Positions 1 through 5,473 of a DNA stretch of 9,857 bases are shown here, piece after piece. Source of the stretch: Abditibacteriota bacterium (lineage in GTDB: Bacteria > Armatimonadota > UBA5829); contig JAGDAG010000112.1 in NCBI GenBank assembly GCA_017959625.1, positions 1 through 9,857 of the forward strand, in the 5' to 3' direction. A program made the translations under genes and the position numbers. Numbering within the stretch: position 1 is the stretch's first letter; each line of letters starts with the position of its first letter. The notes under the pieces were generated by a model. That model had not been told where the DNA came from, searched no databases, and saw only the letters and a list, made by a program, of their open reading frames with translations.

Positions 1-141
1 GACCTCACCAACGTGCTCAGCCAGCAGGCCTGGAACCAGCGCCCCGCCTATATAGAAGGCGTGGACAGGCCCACGCCTCTTCTGTATCTGGCCAACGGCG
101 GCGAAAACAACGCCAAGCTCATGCTGGCCAAAAAGCTGTAG
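1..141 (+). CDS. C-terminal end of an unrecognised protein (5' end outside window)
   Basis: An open frame runs from the first base of the window to a TAG stop at 139-141, giving the last 46 residues of a protein. The visible tail begins DLTNVLSQQAW, contains YIEGVDRPTPLLYLANGG and ends in the basic sequence MLAKKL. It has no membrane segment, no cysteine and no motif I can assign to a family. Codon use (ATA for Ile, AGG for Arg, GGC/GCC-rich) matches the neighbouring genes, which supports real coding. The gene converges on the minus-strand pnuC operon, with a 176-nt gap holding a hairpin. Function is unknown from this fragment; the upstream sequence would be needed to name it. Confidence 0.6.
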   Translation, partial: DLTNVLSQQAWNQRPAYIEGVDRPTPLLYLANGGENNAKLMLAKKL

Positions 142-156
142 CATAAGCAAAATATA

Positions 157-184
157 TCTGCCGGATACGCTTGTCTCCGGCAGA
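157..184. terminator. Perfect inverted repeat between convergent genes, possible bidirectional terminator
   Basis: CTGCCGGA (158-165) and TCCGGCAG (176-183) are perfect reverse complements around a 10-nt loop, and an outer T-A pair (157/184) makes a 9-bp stem. It lies 16 nt after the stop of the plus-strand partial gene and about 130 nt past the stop of pnuC on the other strand. On the minus strand the stem is followed by the moderately T-rich ATATATTTTGC. On the plus strand the following AAAAATGTTTTAC is a poor U-tract. A weak or bidirectional intrinsic terminator is the simplest reading, because position and stem quality fit but the U-tract is not classical. Confidence 0.4.
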
Positions 185-317
185 AAAATGTTTTACAGGC
201 TGCCAGGCTTTTTTCGGCACTCGGTTTTTAAGGCCATGGATAAAGACGCCCGGCTTCTGCATATATCCTGTTCAGCGCGATCCCGGACGGAGCCCAAACC
301 ACGGGTTTTGTCACGGG

Positions 318-1025
318 TCATTCTTTTATCTTCTGTTCGTTGCGTTTTGCTTCCCTCTGCCACCTTATGCAGCTGATGACGCTGTTGGCGGTGAACACGC
401 TCCACATCAAGACCACCGGCAGGTTCACCATATCGCCCCCGGTGTTCACCTGATACACCCACATAATGACGGAGACCGCGTTGGAGCCTATCCACAAAAA
501 CCAGGTCTCGGAATACCTCTTGACGCCCAGGACCATGGCCACTATGGCCACCACGGTGCTGGTGGCGTCCACGAATGGCAGGCTGCCCCTGATGAGCTTC
601 AGCGCAAAGCCGAAGGCAAAAATGGCCGCCAGAGTGCCTGCGTAAACCGCGAACGCCTTCCCCGGAGACATGCGCTTTTTCACCACCTCCAGGCTTTCGG
701 CGTTCATATTTTTCCGCCAGGTGAAAAAGCCTGCTATATTTGCCGGCACGTAGTAGAGCATATTGAGGGCCACCTCGCCGTAATAGGGCACCTGCCACGA
801 CACCCACGAATACAGAAAGGCGTTGGCGGCGCCGAACAGAAAGCCCAGGGGCTTGCCCTTTCCCATGAGTATCACGGAAGTCACTCCGCACACGGCCTGC
901 ACTATGCGGACGGGCGGGCTGTGGAACATGACCGAAGCGCATACTACGATGCCGATACCGGCAAAAAGCCACAAAGCCTCCCACCACTTCCAGCCGGAAA
1001 GCTCGTTTTTTATAAATTCCTTCAT
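318..1025 (-). CDS. pnuC: PnuC-family nicotinamide riboside transporter
   Basis: The product is 235 aa, the usual PnuC length, and is almost entirely hydrophobic helices. PnuC proteins are facilitators that bring nicotinamide riboside (or related vitamin nucleosides) through the inner membrane, where phosphorylation traps it for NAD synthesis. The family signature WxxWxxxN is seen as W175-W178-N182 (ETWFLWIGSN), in the ligand-binding helix of known PnuC structures. The first half holds the typical GFLFGAANAFLYSW stretch (61-74) and PANIAGFFTWRKN (94-106). The start ATG (1023-1025) is preceded by GGAGG seven bases upstream and overlaps the radA stop as ATGA, so translation is probably coupled to radA. 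It is the last gene of the five-gene minus-strand operon. Substrate is inferred from the family: thiamine (PnuT) and riboflavin (PnuX) relatives exist, and no thiamine or riboflavin gene lies nearby to favour them. Confidence 0.9.
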   Translation of the reverse strand: MKEFIKNELSGWKWWEALWLFAGIGIVVCASVMFHSPPVRIVQAVCGVTSVILMGKGKPLGFLFGAANAFLYSWVSWQVPYYGEVALNMLYYVPANIAGFFTWRKNMNAESLEVVKKRMSPGKAFAVYAGTLAAIFAFGFALKLIRGSLPFVDATSTVVAIVAMVLGVKRYSETWFLWIGSNAVSVIMWVYQVNTGGDMVNLPVVLMWSVFTANSVISCIRWQREAKRNEQKIKE

Positions 1026-2377
1026 TGCCGGGCCTCCGGGCCGAAAAGCGCCTTAATGCAGTCCTTCAGCAGCGGCGCCTGCCGCACGCTTATGCTCCTT
1101 TCGCCGGCAAGCTTCTGCCGGGGCATGATACAGGTTTCGAAGCCCAGCCTCTCCGCTTCCGCCAGCCTCCGTTCCGCCTGGCTCACTCTTCTGATCTCGC
1201 CTCCCAGCCCTATCTCTCCGAAAACCACCGCCCCGGGGTCGATGGGGACGTCTATATTGCTGCTCACCAGCGCCGCCGCTGCGGCAAGATCGGCGGAGGT
1301 CTCGCTTATCCGCACGCCTCCCACGGCGTTGACCCACACGTCCCGCGCGGCAAAGGAGATGCCCGCTTTTTTCTCCAGCACTGCGATTATCATCATAAGC
1401 CTGTTGACGTCCATTCCGTAGGCCATACGGCGGGGGTTGGGCAGATAGCTTTTGGAGACCAGAGCCTGCACCTCCACAAGAACGGTCCTGGTCCCCTCCA
1501 TCACCGGGACCACGGCGGAACCGCTCTGACGGGTGCGCTCGCCGATGAACACGGCGGAGGGGTTGGGCACCTCCTTCAGCCCGGCGCCGGTCATTTCAAA
1601 GACCCCGATCTCGTCGGTGGAGCCGAATCTGTTTTTCACACAGCGGAGTATCCGGTAGTTGTTGAGGCGCTCTCCCTCAAAATACAGCACCGTATCCACC
1701 ATGTGCTCCAGCACCTTGGGGCCCGCTATGGCCCCCTCCTTGGTGACGTGCCCCACTATGAACACCGGGATATTCTGAGTTTTTGCGGCGTTGGTCAGCA
1801 CGCTGCAGGCGTTCCGCACCTGGGAAACGGAGCCCTGGGAGCCGCTGATGCCGTCGTCGGTAAAGGTCTGCACCGAATCGGCTATGACGAAAGACGGGGC
1901 AAGCTTGTTTATATACGCTTCCGCCGCCCGTATGTCCGTCTCGCACAGCAGATATATGTCCGGGGAATCCACCCCCATACGGTCCGCCCTCAGCTTGATC
2001 TGCCCAGGAGATTCCTCTCCGGATATATACAGCACCTTTCCCAGCCTGCAAAGCCCCTTCGCCGCCTGCATCAGGATGGTGGATTTGCCTATCCCCGGAT
2101 CTCCGCCTATAAGTATGACGCTGCCCGGGACCACCCCGCCTCCCAGGGCCCTGTCCAGCTCCCCTATCTCGGAAGCGCTGCGCTGCCCCCGGGAAAGCTT
2201 TATCTCCGAAAGCTTTTCCGGAGCGGCGGCGGTCTTTTTCACCTTTGAGGCGATCTTTTTATCCATGGACATGTCCTCGTCCATGGTGTTCCATTCGCCG
2301 CAGCCGGGGCACTTCCCCATCCAGCGTCTTGATTCGTAGCCGCATTCGCGGCAAACAAAAAGAGTCTTTTCCGCCAT
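1022..2377 (-). CDS. radA: RadA/Sms DNA repair and recombination ATPase
   Basis: The 451-aa product has the complete RadA architecture. An N-terminal C4 zinc finger uses C9, C12, C23 and C26 (CRECG...CPGCGEW). A RecA-like ATPase follows, with Walker A GDPGIGKST (92-100) and a Walker B strand ending at D166 (SFVIADSVQT). The RadA-specific KNRFG motif is at 248-252. A C-terminal Lon-protease-like domain occupies about 290-451; it reads SADLAAAAALVSS where active Lon has its serine, so it should be proteolytically inactive, as in other RadA proteins. RadA is a cytoplasmic DnaB-type helicase that drives branch migration of RecA-made intermediates. The ATG has AGGA six bases upstream and overlaps the larE stop by one base (TAATG); the 3' end overlaps pnuC by 4 nt. 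It is a housekeeping gene embedded in a cofactor/transport operon. Length and motifs indicate it is intact. Confidence 0.97.
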   Translation of the reverse strand: MAEKTLFVCRECGYESRRWMGKCPGCGEWNTMDEDMSMDKKIASKVKKTAAAPEKLSEIKLSRGQRSASEIGELDRALGGGVVPGSVILIGGDPGIGKSTILMQAAKGLCRLGKVLYISGEESPGQIKLRADRMGVDSPDIYLLCETDIRAAEAYINKLAPSFVIADSVQTFTDDGISGSQGSVSQVRNACSVLTNAAKTQNIPVFIVGHVTKEGAIAGPKVLEHMVDTVLYFEGERLNNYRILRCVKNRFGSTDEIGVFEMTGAGLKEVPNPSAVFIGERTRQSGSAVVPVMEGTRTVLVEVQALVSKSYLPNPRRMAYGMDVNRLMMIIAVLEKKAGISFAARDVWVNAVGGVRISETSADLAAAAALVSSNIDVPIDPGAVVFGEIGLGGEIRRVSQAERRLAEAERLGFETCIMPRQKLAGERSISVRQAPLLKDCIKALFGPEARQ

Positions 2378-3132
2378 TATTTATCCTGTCTTCCCGACAC
2401 GAAGCCGTCTTCGGCTATGTCATACTCTCCCAAAGCCTCAAGGGCCTTTTTGCTGTTTTTCAAAAGAGGGATATACCGCTTTTCCGTTTCAACGGAAAAC
2501 CTGCCGCCCTTCACGCGGCACCGCACCGCAGCGCCTTCCGGCAGCAGGCCCAGCACCGTTTTTTCCGCCTGCGCCACCCGGCGCAGGCTCTCTTCGCTGA
2601 TGCGAAAGTCGTAGGGGAATCTGGTAGCCAGGCAGGAATCGGAGGCCCTTACGAATTCTTCCAGCCCCAGCTCCGTGAGGCATTCCCGGATATCCTCCTT
2701 GCCCAGGCCGCAGTCCGCAAGAGGCGATATGACGCCGGCCTCCTCCTTGGCCCGGAGCCCCGGACGGTAAAGGCCTGCGTCGTCGCGGTTGGTGCCGTCG
2801 TATAAAGGGACCCCCAGGGCTTTTGCCCGCTGCAGCAGGGCCTTTTTGCAGTGGTAGCACCTGTCCTGCCGGTTTTCCCTCACCTCCGGCACCAGCAGAT
2901 TGTCCAAAGGTATCCGCTCCGCTTTTATCCCGAACCGCTCCAGAAACCTTTCGGCATAGGCCGCATCCCTTTCGGTAAGGGTGGGCGTGCGGAACATGCA
3001 CGCCAGGGCACCGCCGCCCCATACCTCCCGGGCTGCGTAAAGCACCAGGGCGGAGTCCATGCCTCCCGAAAACAGCACCGCGCCGGGGGCAAGGGTCCCC
3101 ATATATTCCGTAAGTATATGATATCTATTCAT
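2377..3132 (-). CDS. larE: LarE-type ATP-dependent sulfur transferase, three-cysteine class
   Basis: The 251-aa product is a PP-loop ATP pyrophosphatase of the LarE family. Visible motifs are the PP-loop SGGMDS (22-27), RCYHCKK (91-97), GTNRDD (113-118), the RPGLRAKEE...SPLADCGLGKEDIR block (123-149) and SDSCLATRFPY (164-174). LarE adenylates pyridinium-3,5-dicarboxylate mononucleotide and inserts sulfur to build the nickel-pincer nucleotide cofactor of lactate racemase-type enzymes. Lactobacillus LarE sacrifices a single cysteine, whose equivalent here is C167. This protein also has C92 and C95, the three-cysteine set that in Thermotoga maritima LarE binds a [4Fe-4S] cluster, so a cluster-dependent, non-sacrificial mechanism is inferred. 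No larA, larB or larC lies in the window. The ATG overlaps the cobO stop as TGATG; AAGGA lies roughly 11-15 bases upstream. A different sulfur acceptor is possible, since LarE homologues are not always in lar loci. Confidence 0.88.
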   Translation of the reverse strand: MNRYHILTEYMGTLAPGAVLFSGGMDSALVLYAAREVWGGGALACMFRTPTLTERDAAYAERFLERFGIKAERIPLDNLLVPEVRENRQDRCYHCKKALLQRAKALGVPLYDGTNRDDAGLYRPGLRAKEEAGVISPLADCGLGKEDIRECLTELGLEEFVRASDSCLATRFPYDFRISEESLRRVAQAEKTVLGLLPEGAAVRCRVKGGRFSVETEKRYIPLLKNSKKALEALGEYDIAEDGFVSGRQDK

Positions 3133-3653
3133 CAGAAATCCGTTCCTTTTCTGGCTTTTATTCCCCTGTCATAGGGGTGTTTTATGAGTTTCATTTCCGT
3201 AACGTAGTCCGCCGCGGCCATGATCTTCTCCCGGGCGTTCCTGCCGGTGAGGACAAGCTCGAGGGGTCCCGGCTTGTTTTTAATCAGCTCCAGCACAGCT
3301 TCTTCGGGCACGAGGCCGTAATCCACGGCGCCGTTTATCTCGTCGAGGATCACCAGATCGTAGCTTCCGCCCCTTATTATCTCTTCCGCTTTCCGGAAAG
3401 CCTCCCGGCAGGCTTCTCCCGCCTGCTCCACGTAGTCTTTAGTGATGCTGAGGGTCTTGTTCTCCGCAGTCTGCACAAGGTCGAAATCCGGGCAGAGCGC
3501 GGCAAACCTGCTTTCCCCGGTATCGCCCCAGCCCTTTATGAACTGCACCATGCATACCCGCCTGCCCCAGCCGAGGGCTCTCAGGGCCAGCCCCAGGGAA
3601 CAGGTAGTCTTTCCCTTGCCGCAGCCTGTATATACGTGAACGAGTCCCTTCAT
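3132..3653 (-). CDS. cobO: Cob(I)yrinic acid a,c-diamide adenosyltransferase (CobA/CobO/BtuR type)
   Basis: The 173-aa product transfers the 5'-deoxyadenosyl group of ATP to reduced corrinoid cobalt, making adenosylcobalamin or its precursors in the cytoplasm. The P-loop GCGKGKTT (10-17) follows an N-terminal strand KGLVHVYT, the typical CobA beginning. Next come MVQFIKGW (35-42), the acidic strand DLVILDEI (99-106), ELVLTGR (132-138) and the C-terminal signature KHPYDRGIKARKGTDF (158-173), which in many relatives ends GIEF. I chose the ATG at 3651-3653 rather than an upstream in-frame start at 3716: homology begins there, it overlaps the preceding TGA as ATGA, and the longer N-terminus (MRDHTAQRHL...) is unlike the family. 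The Shine-Dalgarno is poor (GGGGG), which fits translational coupling to the upstream AEC gene. No other cobalamin gene is present, so a salvage role is likely. PduO- and EutT-type enzymes are unrelated folds and are excluded by the P-loop. Confidence 0.93.
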   Translation of the reverse strand: MKGLVHVYTGCGKGKTTCSLGLALRALGWGRRVCMVQFIKGWGDTGESRFAALCPDFDLVQTAENKTLSITKDYVEQAGEACREAFRKAEEIIRGGSYDLVILDEINGAVDYGLVPEEAVLELIKNKPGPLELVLTGRNAREKIMAAADYVTEMKLIKHPYDRGIKARKGTDF

Positions 3654-4563
3654 ACTACCCCCAGAAGATACGCGCAGATCGGGATATAGATGACGTTGAG
3701 CAGTGTGGTCACGCACACGGACTGGCTGGCGAAGGCCTTGTCGCCGCCGTTGTCCGAGGCCATGATGCCCGCGATGACCGCGCTGGACAGCCCCAGCTGC
3801 AGCACTGCCACGTTGCCGATGAGCTCACTGAGCCCCAGCAGCCGCACTCCCGCATATACCAGCAGGGGCGAAAAGACGAATTTGAAAACGGCGACCACCG
3901 CCAGGGGCCTGACTTCCAACAGCAGCTCCCGGCCTATTTTCAGATTCAGGCCTATGGCCAGCATGGACAGAGGCACCACCGCCTTGCCCACAGTCTCGAG
4001 AGTGGAATCCAGAAACGCTGGCAGCCGCAGCCCGTGGAGCAGCAGGCATACAAGGAACACGGGGATGGCCGGCCTTTTGAAAAAGACCCCCAGATCCGAC
4101 AGCCGGAAGCCCTGCCCCTCTTTGTAAAGCAGCCTCATGAGCACCGGAGCGGTGCAAAGCATCAGCACGGACATGCCGAACTGGTCGATAATGACGGCGG
4201 TGGGTATGGCCCTGGGGTCGTCAAAAAACGAAGATATCACCGGGTAGCCCAGAAAGCCGGTGTTGGCAAAGCAGGCGGTCATGACCACGGAAATGGTGAG
4301 GGCGGGAGAAAAACGGAAAGCCGGCAGAGCCCCAGGGAAAGGAACACCAGGACAAGCTCCATGGCTATAGCGATAACGGGGGTCATGAACATCTCCCTGT
4401 CCAGAGAACAGTTCATGACAAAATGGGCTATAAAGCAAGGCAGGCAGATATAGAGGATAACGTTGTTCACCACCGGGATATCCTTTTCCCGGAAGATCCC
4501 CATCCGCCTGGCCCCGTAGCCCAGAAGCACCATTATAACTATAGACCAAACCGTATCAAACAT
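3650..4563 (-). pseudogene. AEC-family (auxin efflux carrier-like) transporter, split by a one-base frameshift
   Basis: Two frames together encode one membrane protein. The N-terminal part starts at the ATG at 4561-4563 (MFDTVWSIVIMVLLGYGARR), runs through DIPVVNNVILYICLPCFIAH and about three membrane helices, and stops at TGA 4279-4281. The rest lies in the -1 frame, from about 4309 to TGA 3650-3652, and holds ACFANTGFLGYPVISSF, FDDPRAIPTAVIIDQFG, PLSMLAIGLNLKI and LQLGLSSAVIAGIMA, all AEC-like. Joining them at the T5 run (plus-strand A5, 4309-4313) gives about 304 aa, the normal length for this 10-helix family. AEC proteins export or exchange organic acids such as malate, or amino-acid derivatives; the substrate here is unknown. 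The shift is either a sequence error or a genuine mutation. As read, the product would be 94 aa with three helices. It is the first gene of the minus operon, has its own promoter, and its stop overlaps the cobO start by 4 nt. Confidence 0.82.
4279..4335 (-). other. Frameshift zone in the AEC gene with an ATGA stop/restart
   Basis: Homology to AEC carriers leaves one frame and enters the -1 frame between about 4335 and 4300. The likeliest point is the minus-strand T5 run (4313-4309), where one extra T would read ...RLSVF-SPALT... and restore a full-length protein. A G4 run (plus-strand cccc, 4330-4333) is a second candidate. The out-of-frame TGA (4279-4281) overlaps an in-frame ATG (4280-4282) of the downstream frame as ATGA. 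Restart there would make a 210-aa C-terminal piece beginning MTACFANTGF. No Shine-Dalgarno precedes this ATG, and T5 is not a canonical X-XXY-YYZ slippery site in the upstream frame. Confidence 0.7.
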
Positions 4564-4592
4564 AAAACACCAGCCTTTCTTTTACAACTAAA

Positions 4593-4621
4593 ATAATACT
4601 ACAAAAAGCGCGAAACTTCAA
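4593..4621 (-). promoter_or_regulatory. Sigma70-type promoter of the AEC-cobO-larE-radA-pnuC operon
   Basis: On the minus strand TTGAAG (4621-4616, four of six matches to TTGACA) is followed after exactly 17 bp by TATTAT (4598-4593, five of six matches to TATAAT). Transcription would start near 4586, giving a leader of about 23 nt that still contains AGAAAGG (4580-4574) before the ATG at 4563. A leader this short leaves no room for a cobalamin or other riboswitch. I see no other strong promoter further down, and the gene overlaps suggest one transcript for all five genes. Confidence 0.6.
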
Positions 4622-4625
4622 CCTC

Positions 4626-4643
4626 GAAAGCAGCCGGCCTTTC
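4626..4643. promoter_or_regulatory. Candidate operator: short dyad centred between divergent promoters
   Basis: GAAAG (4626-4630) and CTTTC (4639-4643) are reverse complements separated by 8 bp that include the palindrome GCCGGC (4633-4638). The dyad centre (4634.5) falls almost exactly in the middle of the 25-bp gap between the two outward-facing -35 boxes (4616-4621 and 4647-4652). A dimeric regulator bound there could control both operons. The arms are only 5 bp, so chance is a real possibility, and no regulator gene is present in the window. Confidence 0.3.
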
Positions 4644-4646
4644 CTG

Positions 4647-4675
4647 TTGCCAAAAAAAGTCTGTTGGGGTATAAT
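4647..4675 (+). promoter_or_regulatory. Strong sigma70-type promoter of the phosphatase-ABC exporter operon
   Basis: TTGCCA (4647-4652, five of six matches to the -35 consensus) and a perfect TATAAT (4670-4675) are separated by exactly 17 bp. The spacer contains an A7 run (4652-4658) just after the -35 box. The expected start of transcription near 4682 gives a leader of only about 12 nt, which still includes the Shine-Dalgarno GAGGA (4684-4688). This promoter also rules out the in-frame TTG at 4664 as the start codon of the next gene, because that codon lies upstream of the -10 box. Confidence 0.8.
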
Positions 4676-4693
4676 AGTTTTGTGAGGAAAGAA

Positions 4694-5473
4694 ATGACCC
4701 GATACGAAGCAGCAAAACACATCGCCCTTCTCTGCGGCGGCATAATAAAAGAAAAATTCGGCGCCTCCTTCGCGGCGCGGGAAAAAAGCCCCGGCGATTA
4801 CGTCACCGAAGCCGACCTCGAAAGCGAAAGGCGCGCGCAAGAGGAGATAATGCGCCTCTTCCCCGGCGACGGCATCCTTTCGGAGGAGGCCGGAAACAGC
4901 CGCAGCTCCGGGAACCTCCGGATCTGGATAATAGACCCTCTGGACGGCACCAACAATTTTGTCCGGCATATCCCCTTTTTCTGCTCCTCCGTAGCCGTTT
5001 GCGAAAACGGCAGGCCGGTAGCGGCGGCGGTTTACGACCCGGTGCACCACGAGCTTTTTCACTGCCAAAGGGGAAAAGGCGCCTTTCTGTGGGACGCGCC
5101 TCTCCGCGTTGCGGCGCAAAGCGACCCCCAAAAAATGGTCTGCTATCTGGGATGGGTGCCGGGGCTCCGGACAAAGGATGAATTTTTTGCCCTCACCCGC
5201 CGCATCCGCCGTTCGGGCTGCGCCTTCCGCAGGCTCGGCTCTGCCGCTCTGGCCCACGCCTACATAGCGGCGGGACGCATGGACGGCGCCTTTTCTTCCG
5301 GCCTGCACTCCTGGGATCTGGCAGCCGGCTGCCTGCTCATAGAAGAAGCGGGAGGCAGGGTGGCGGATCTTCGGGGAGAGGCCCCGGATATGGACGCATC
5401 GCAGCTTCAGATAATCGCCGGTTCCCCCCGGGCTGCGGATTTTCTTGCCCGGGATCTGGAGGTCCCCCGTTGA
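4694..5473 (+). CDS. Inositol monophosphatase-family phosphatase (SuhB-like)
   Basis: The 259-aa product has the full Mg2+-dependent IMPase fold signature: TEAD (38-41), SEE (63-65), the first family motif WIIDPLDGTNNF (78-89), and the second, WDLAAGCLLIEEAGGRV (207-223). Metal ligands seen are E64, D81, D84 and D208. The family hydrolyses inositol-1-phosphate and other sugar phosphates, and some members act on fructose-1,6-bisphosphate, NADP or adenosine bisphosphate; the substrate cannot be read from sequence. The start is the ATG at 4694-4696, with GAGGA five bases upstream and the family-typical N-terminus. It opens a plus-strand operon, and its TGA overlaps the TTG start of the first ABC subunit by 4 nt, so it is probably co-translated with the exporter. 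Length and motifs indicate an intact enzyme. Confidence 0.92.
   Translation: MTRYEAAKHIALLCGGIIKEKFGASFAAREKSPGDYVTEADLESERRAQEEIMRLFPGDGILSEEAGNSRSSGNLRIWIIDPLDGTNNFVRHIPFFCSSVAVCENGRPVAAAVYDPVHHELFHCQRGKGAFLWDAPLRVAAQSDPQKMVCYLGWVPGLRTKDEFFALTRRIRRSGCAFRRLGSAALAHAYIAAGRMDGAFSSGLHSWDLAAGCLLIEEAGGRVADLRGEAPDMDASQLQIIAGSPRAADFLARDLEVPR
5458..5472 (+). promoter_or_regulatory. Shine-Dalgarno and TTG start of the first ABC subunit
   Basis: GGAGG (5458-5462) lies seven bases before TTG (5470-5472), and TTGA overlaps the phosphatase stop TGA (5471-5473). The next in-frame ATG (5533-5535, residue 22) lies inside the first membrane helix and would truncate it. The TTG is therefore the best start, and the arrangement suggests reinitiation after the phosphatase stop. 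Confidence 0.8.

Noticed and set aside
171..1421. A 416-codon plus-strand frame opposite pnuC and the 3' end of radA
   Set aside because: The composition is low-quality (His/Pro/Ser-rich) and it lies antisense to two clearly recognised proteins.
1025..2248. A 407-codon plus-strand frame opposite radA
   Set aside because: It is His/Gly/Arg-rich without domains and is a codon-bias shadow of radA.
3651..3716. A longer cobO product starting at 3716
   Set aside because: The added 21 residues are unlike the family and are explained by the overlapping end of the AEC gene. The ATG at 3653 forms a standard ATGA overlap.
4309..4319. Programmed -1 ribosomal frameshifting in the AEC gene
   Set aside because: In the upstream frame the codons read GTT TTT CTC, which is not a canonical tandem slippery heptamer, and I see no obvious stimulatory stem just after it. 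It is possible but less likely than an indel.
4564..4592. A cobalamin or nickel/cobalt riboswitch in front of the minus-strand operon
   Set aside because: The predicted leader is only about 23 nt, far too short for either class, and no conserved box is visible.
4664..4696. An upstream TTG (4664) as start of the phosphatase
   Set aside because: It lies upstream of the -10 box and would not be in the mRNA; the ATG at 4694 has a well-placed GAGGA.
4556..5308. A 250-codon minus-strand frame opposite the phosphatase, running through the divergent promoter region
   Set aside because: It crosses both promoters and has no family motif, while the opposite strand encodes a complete IMPase.
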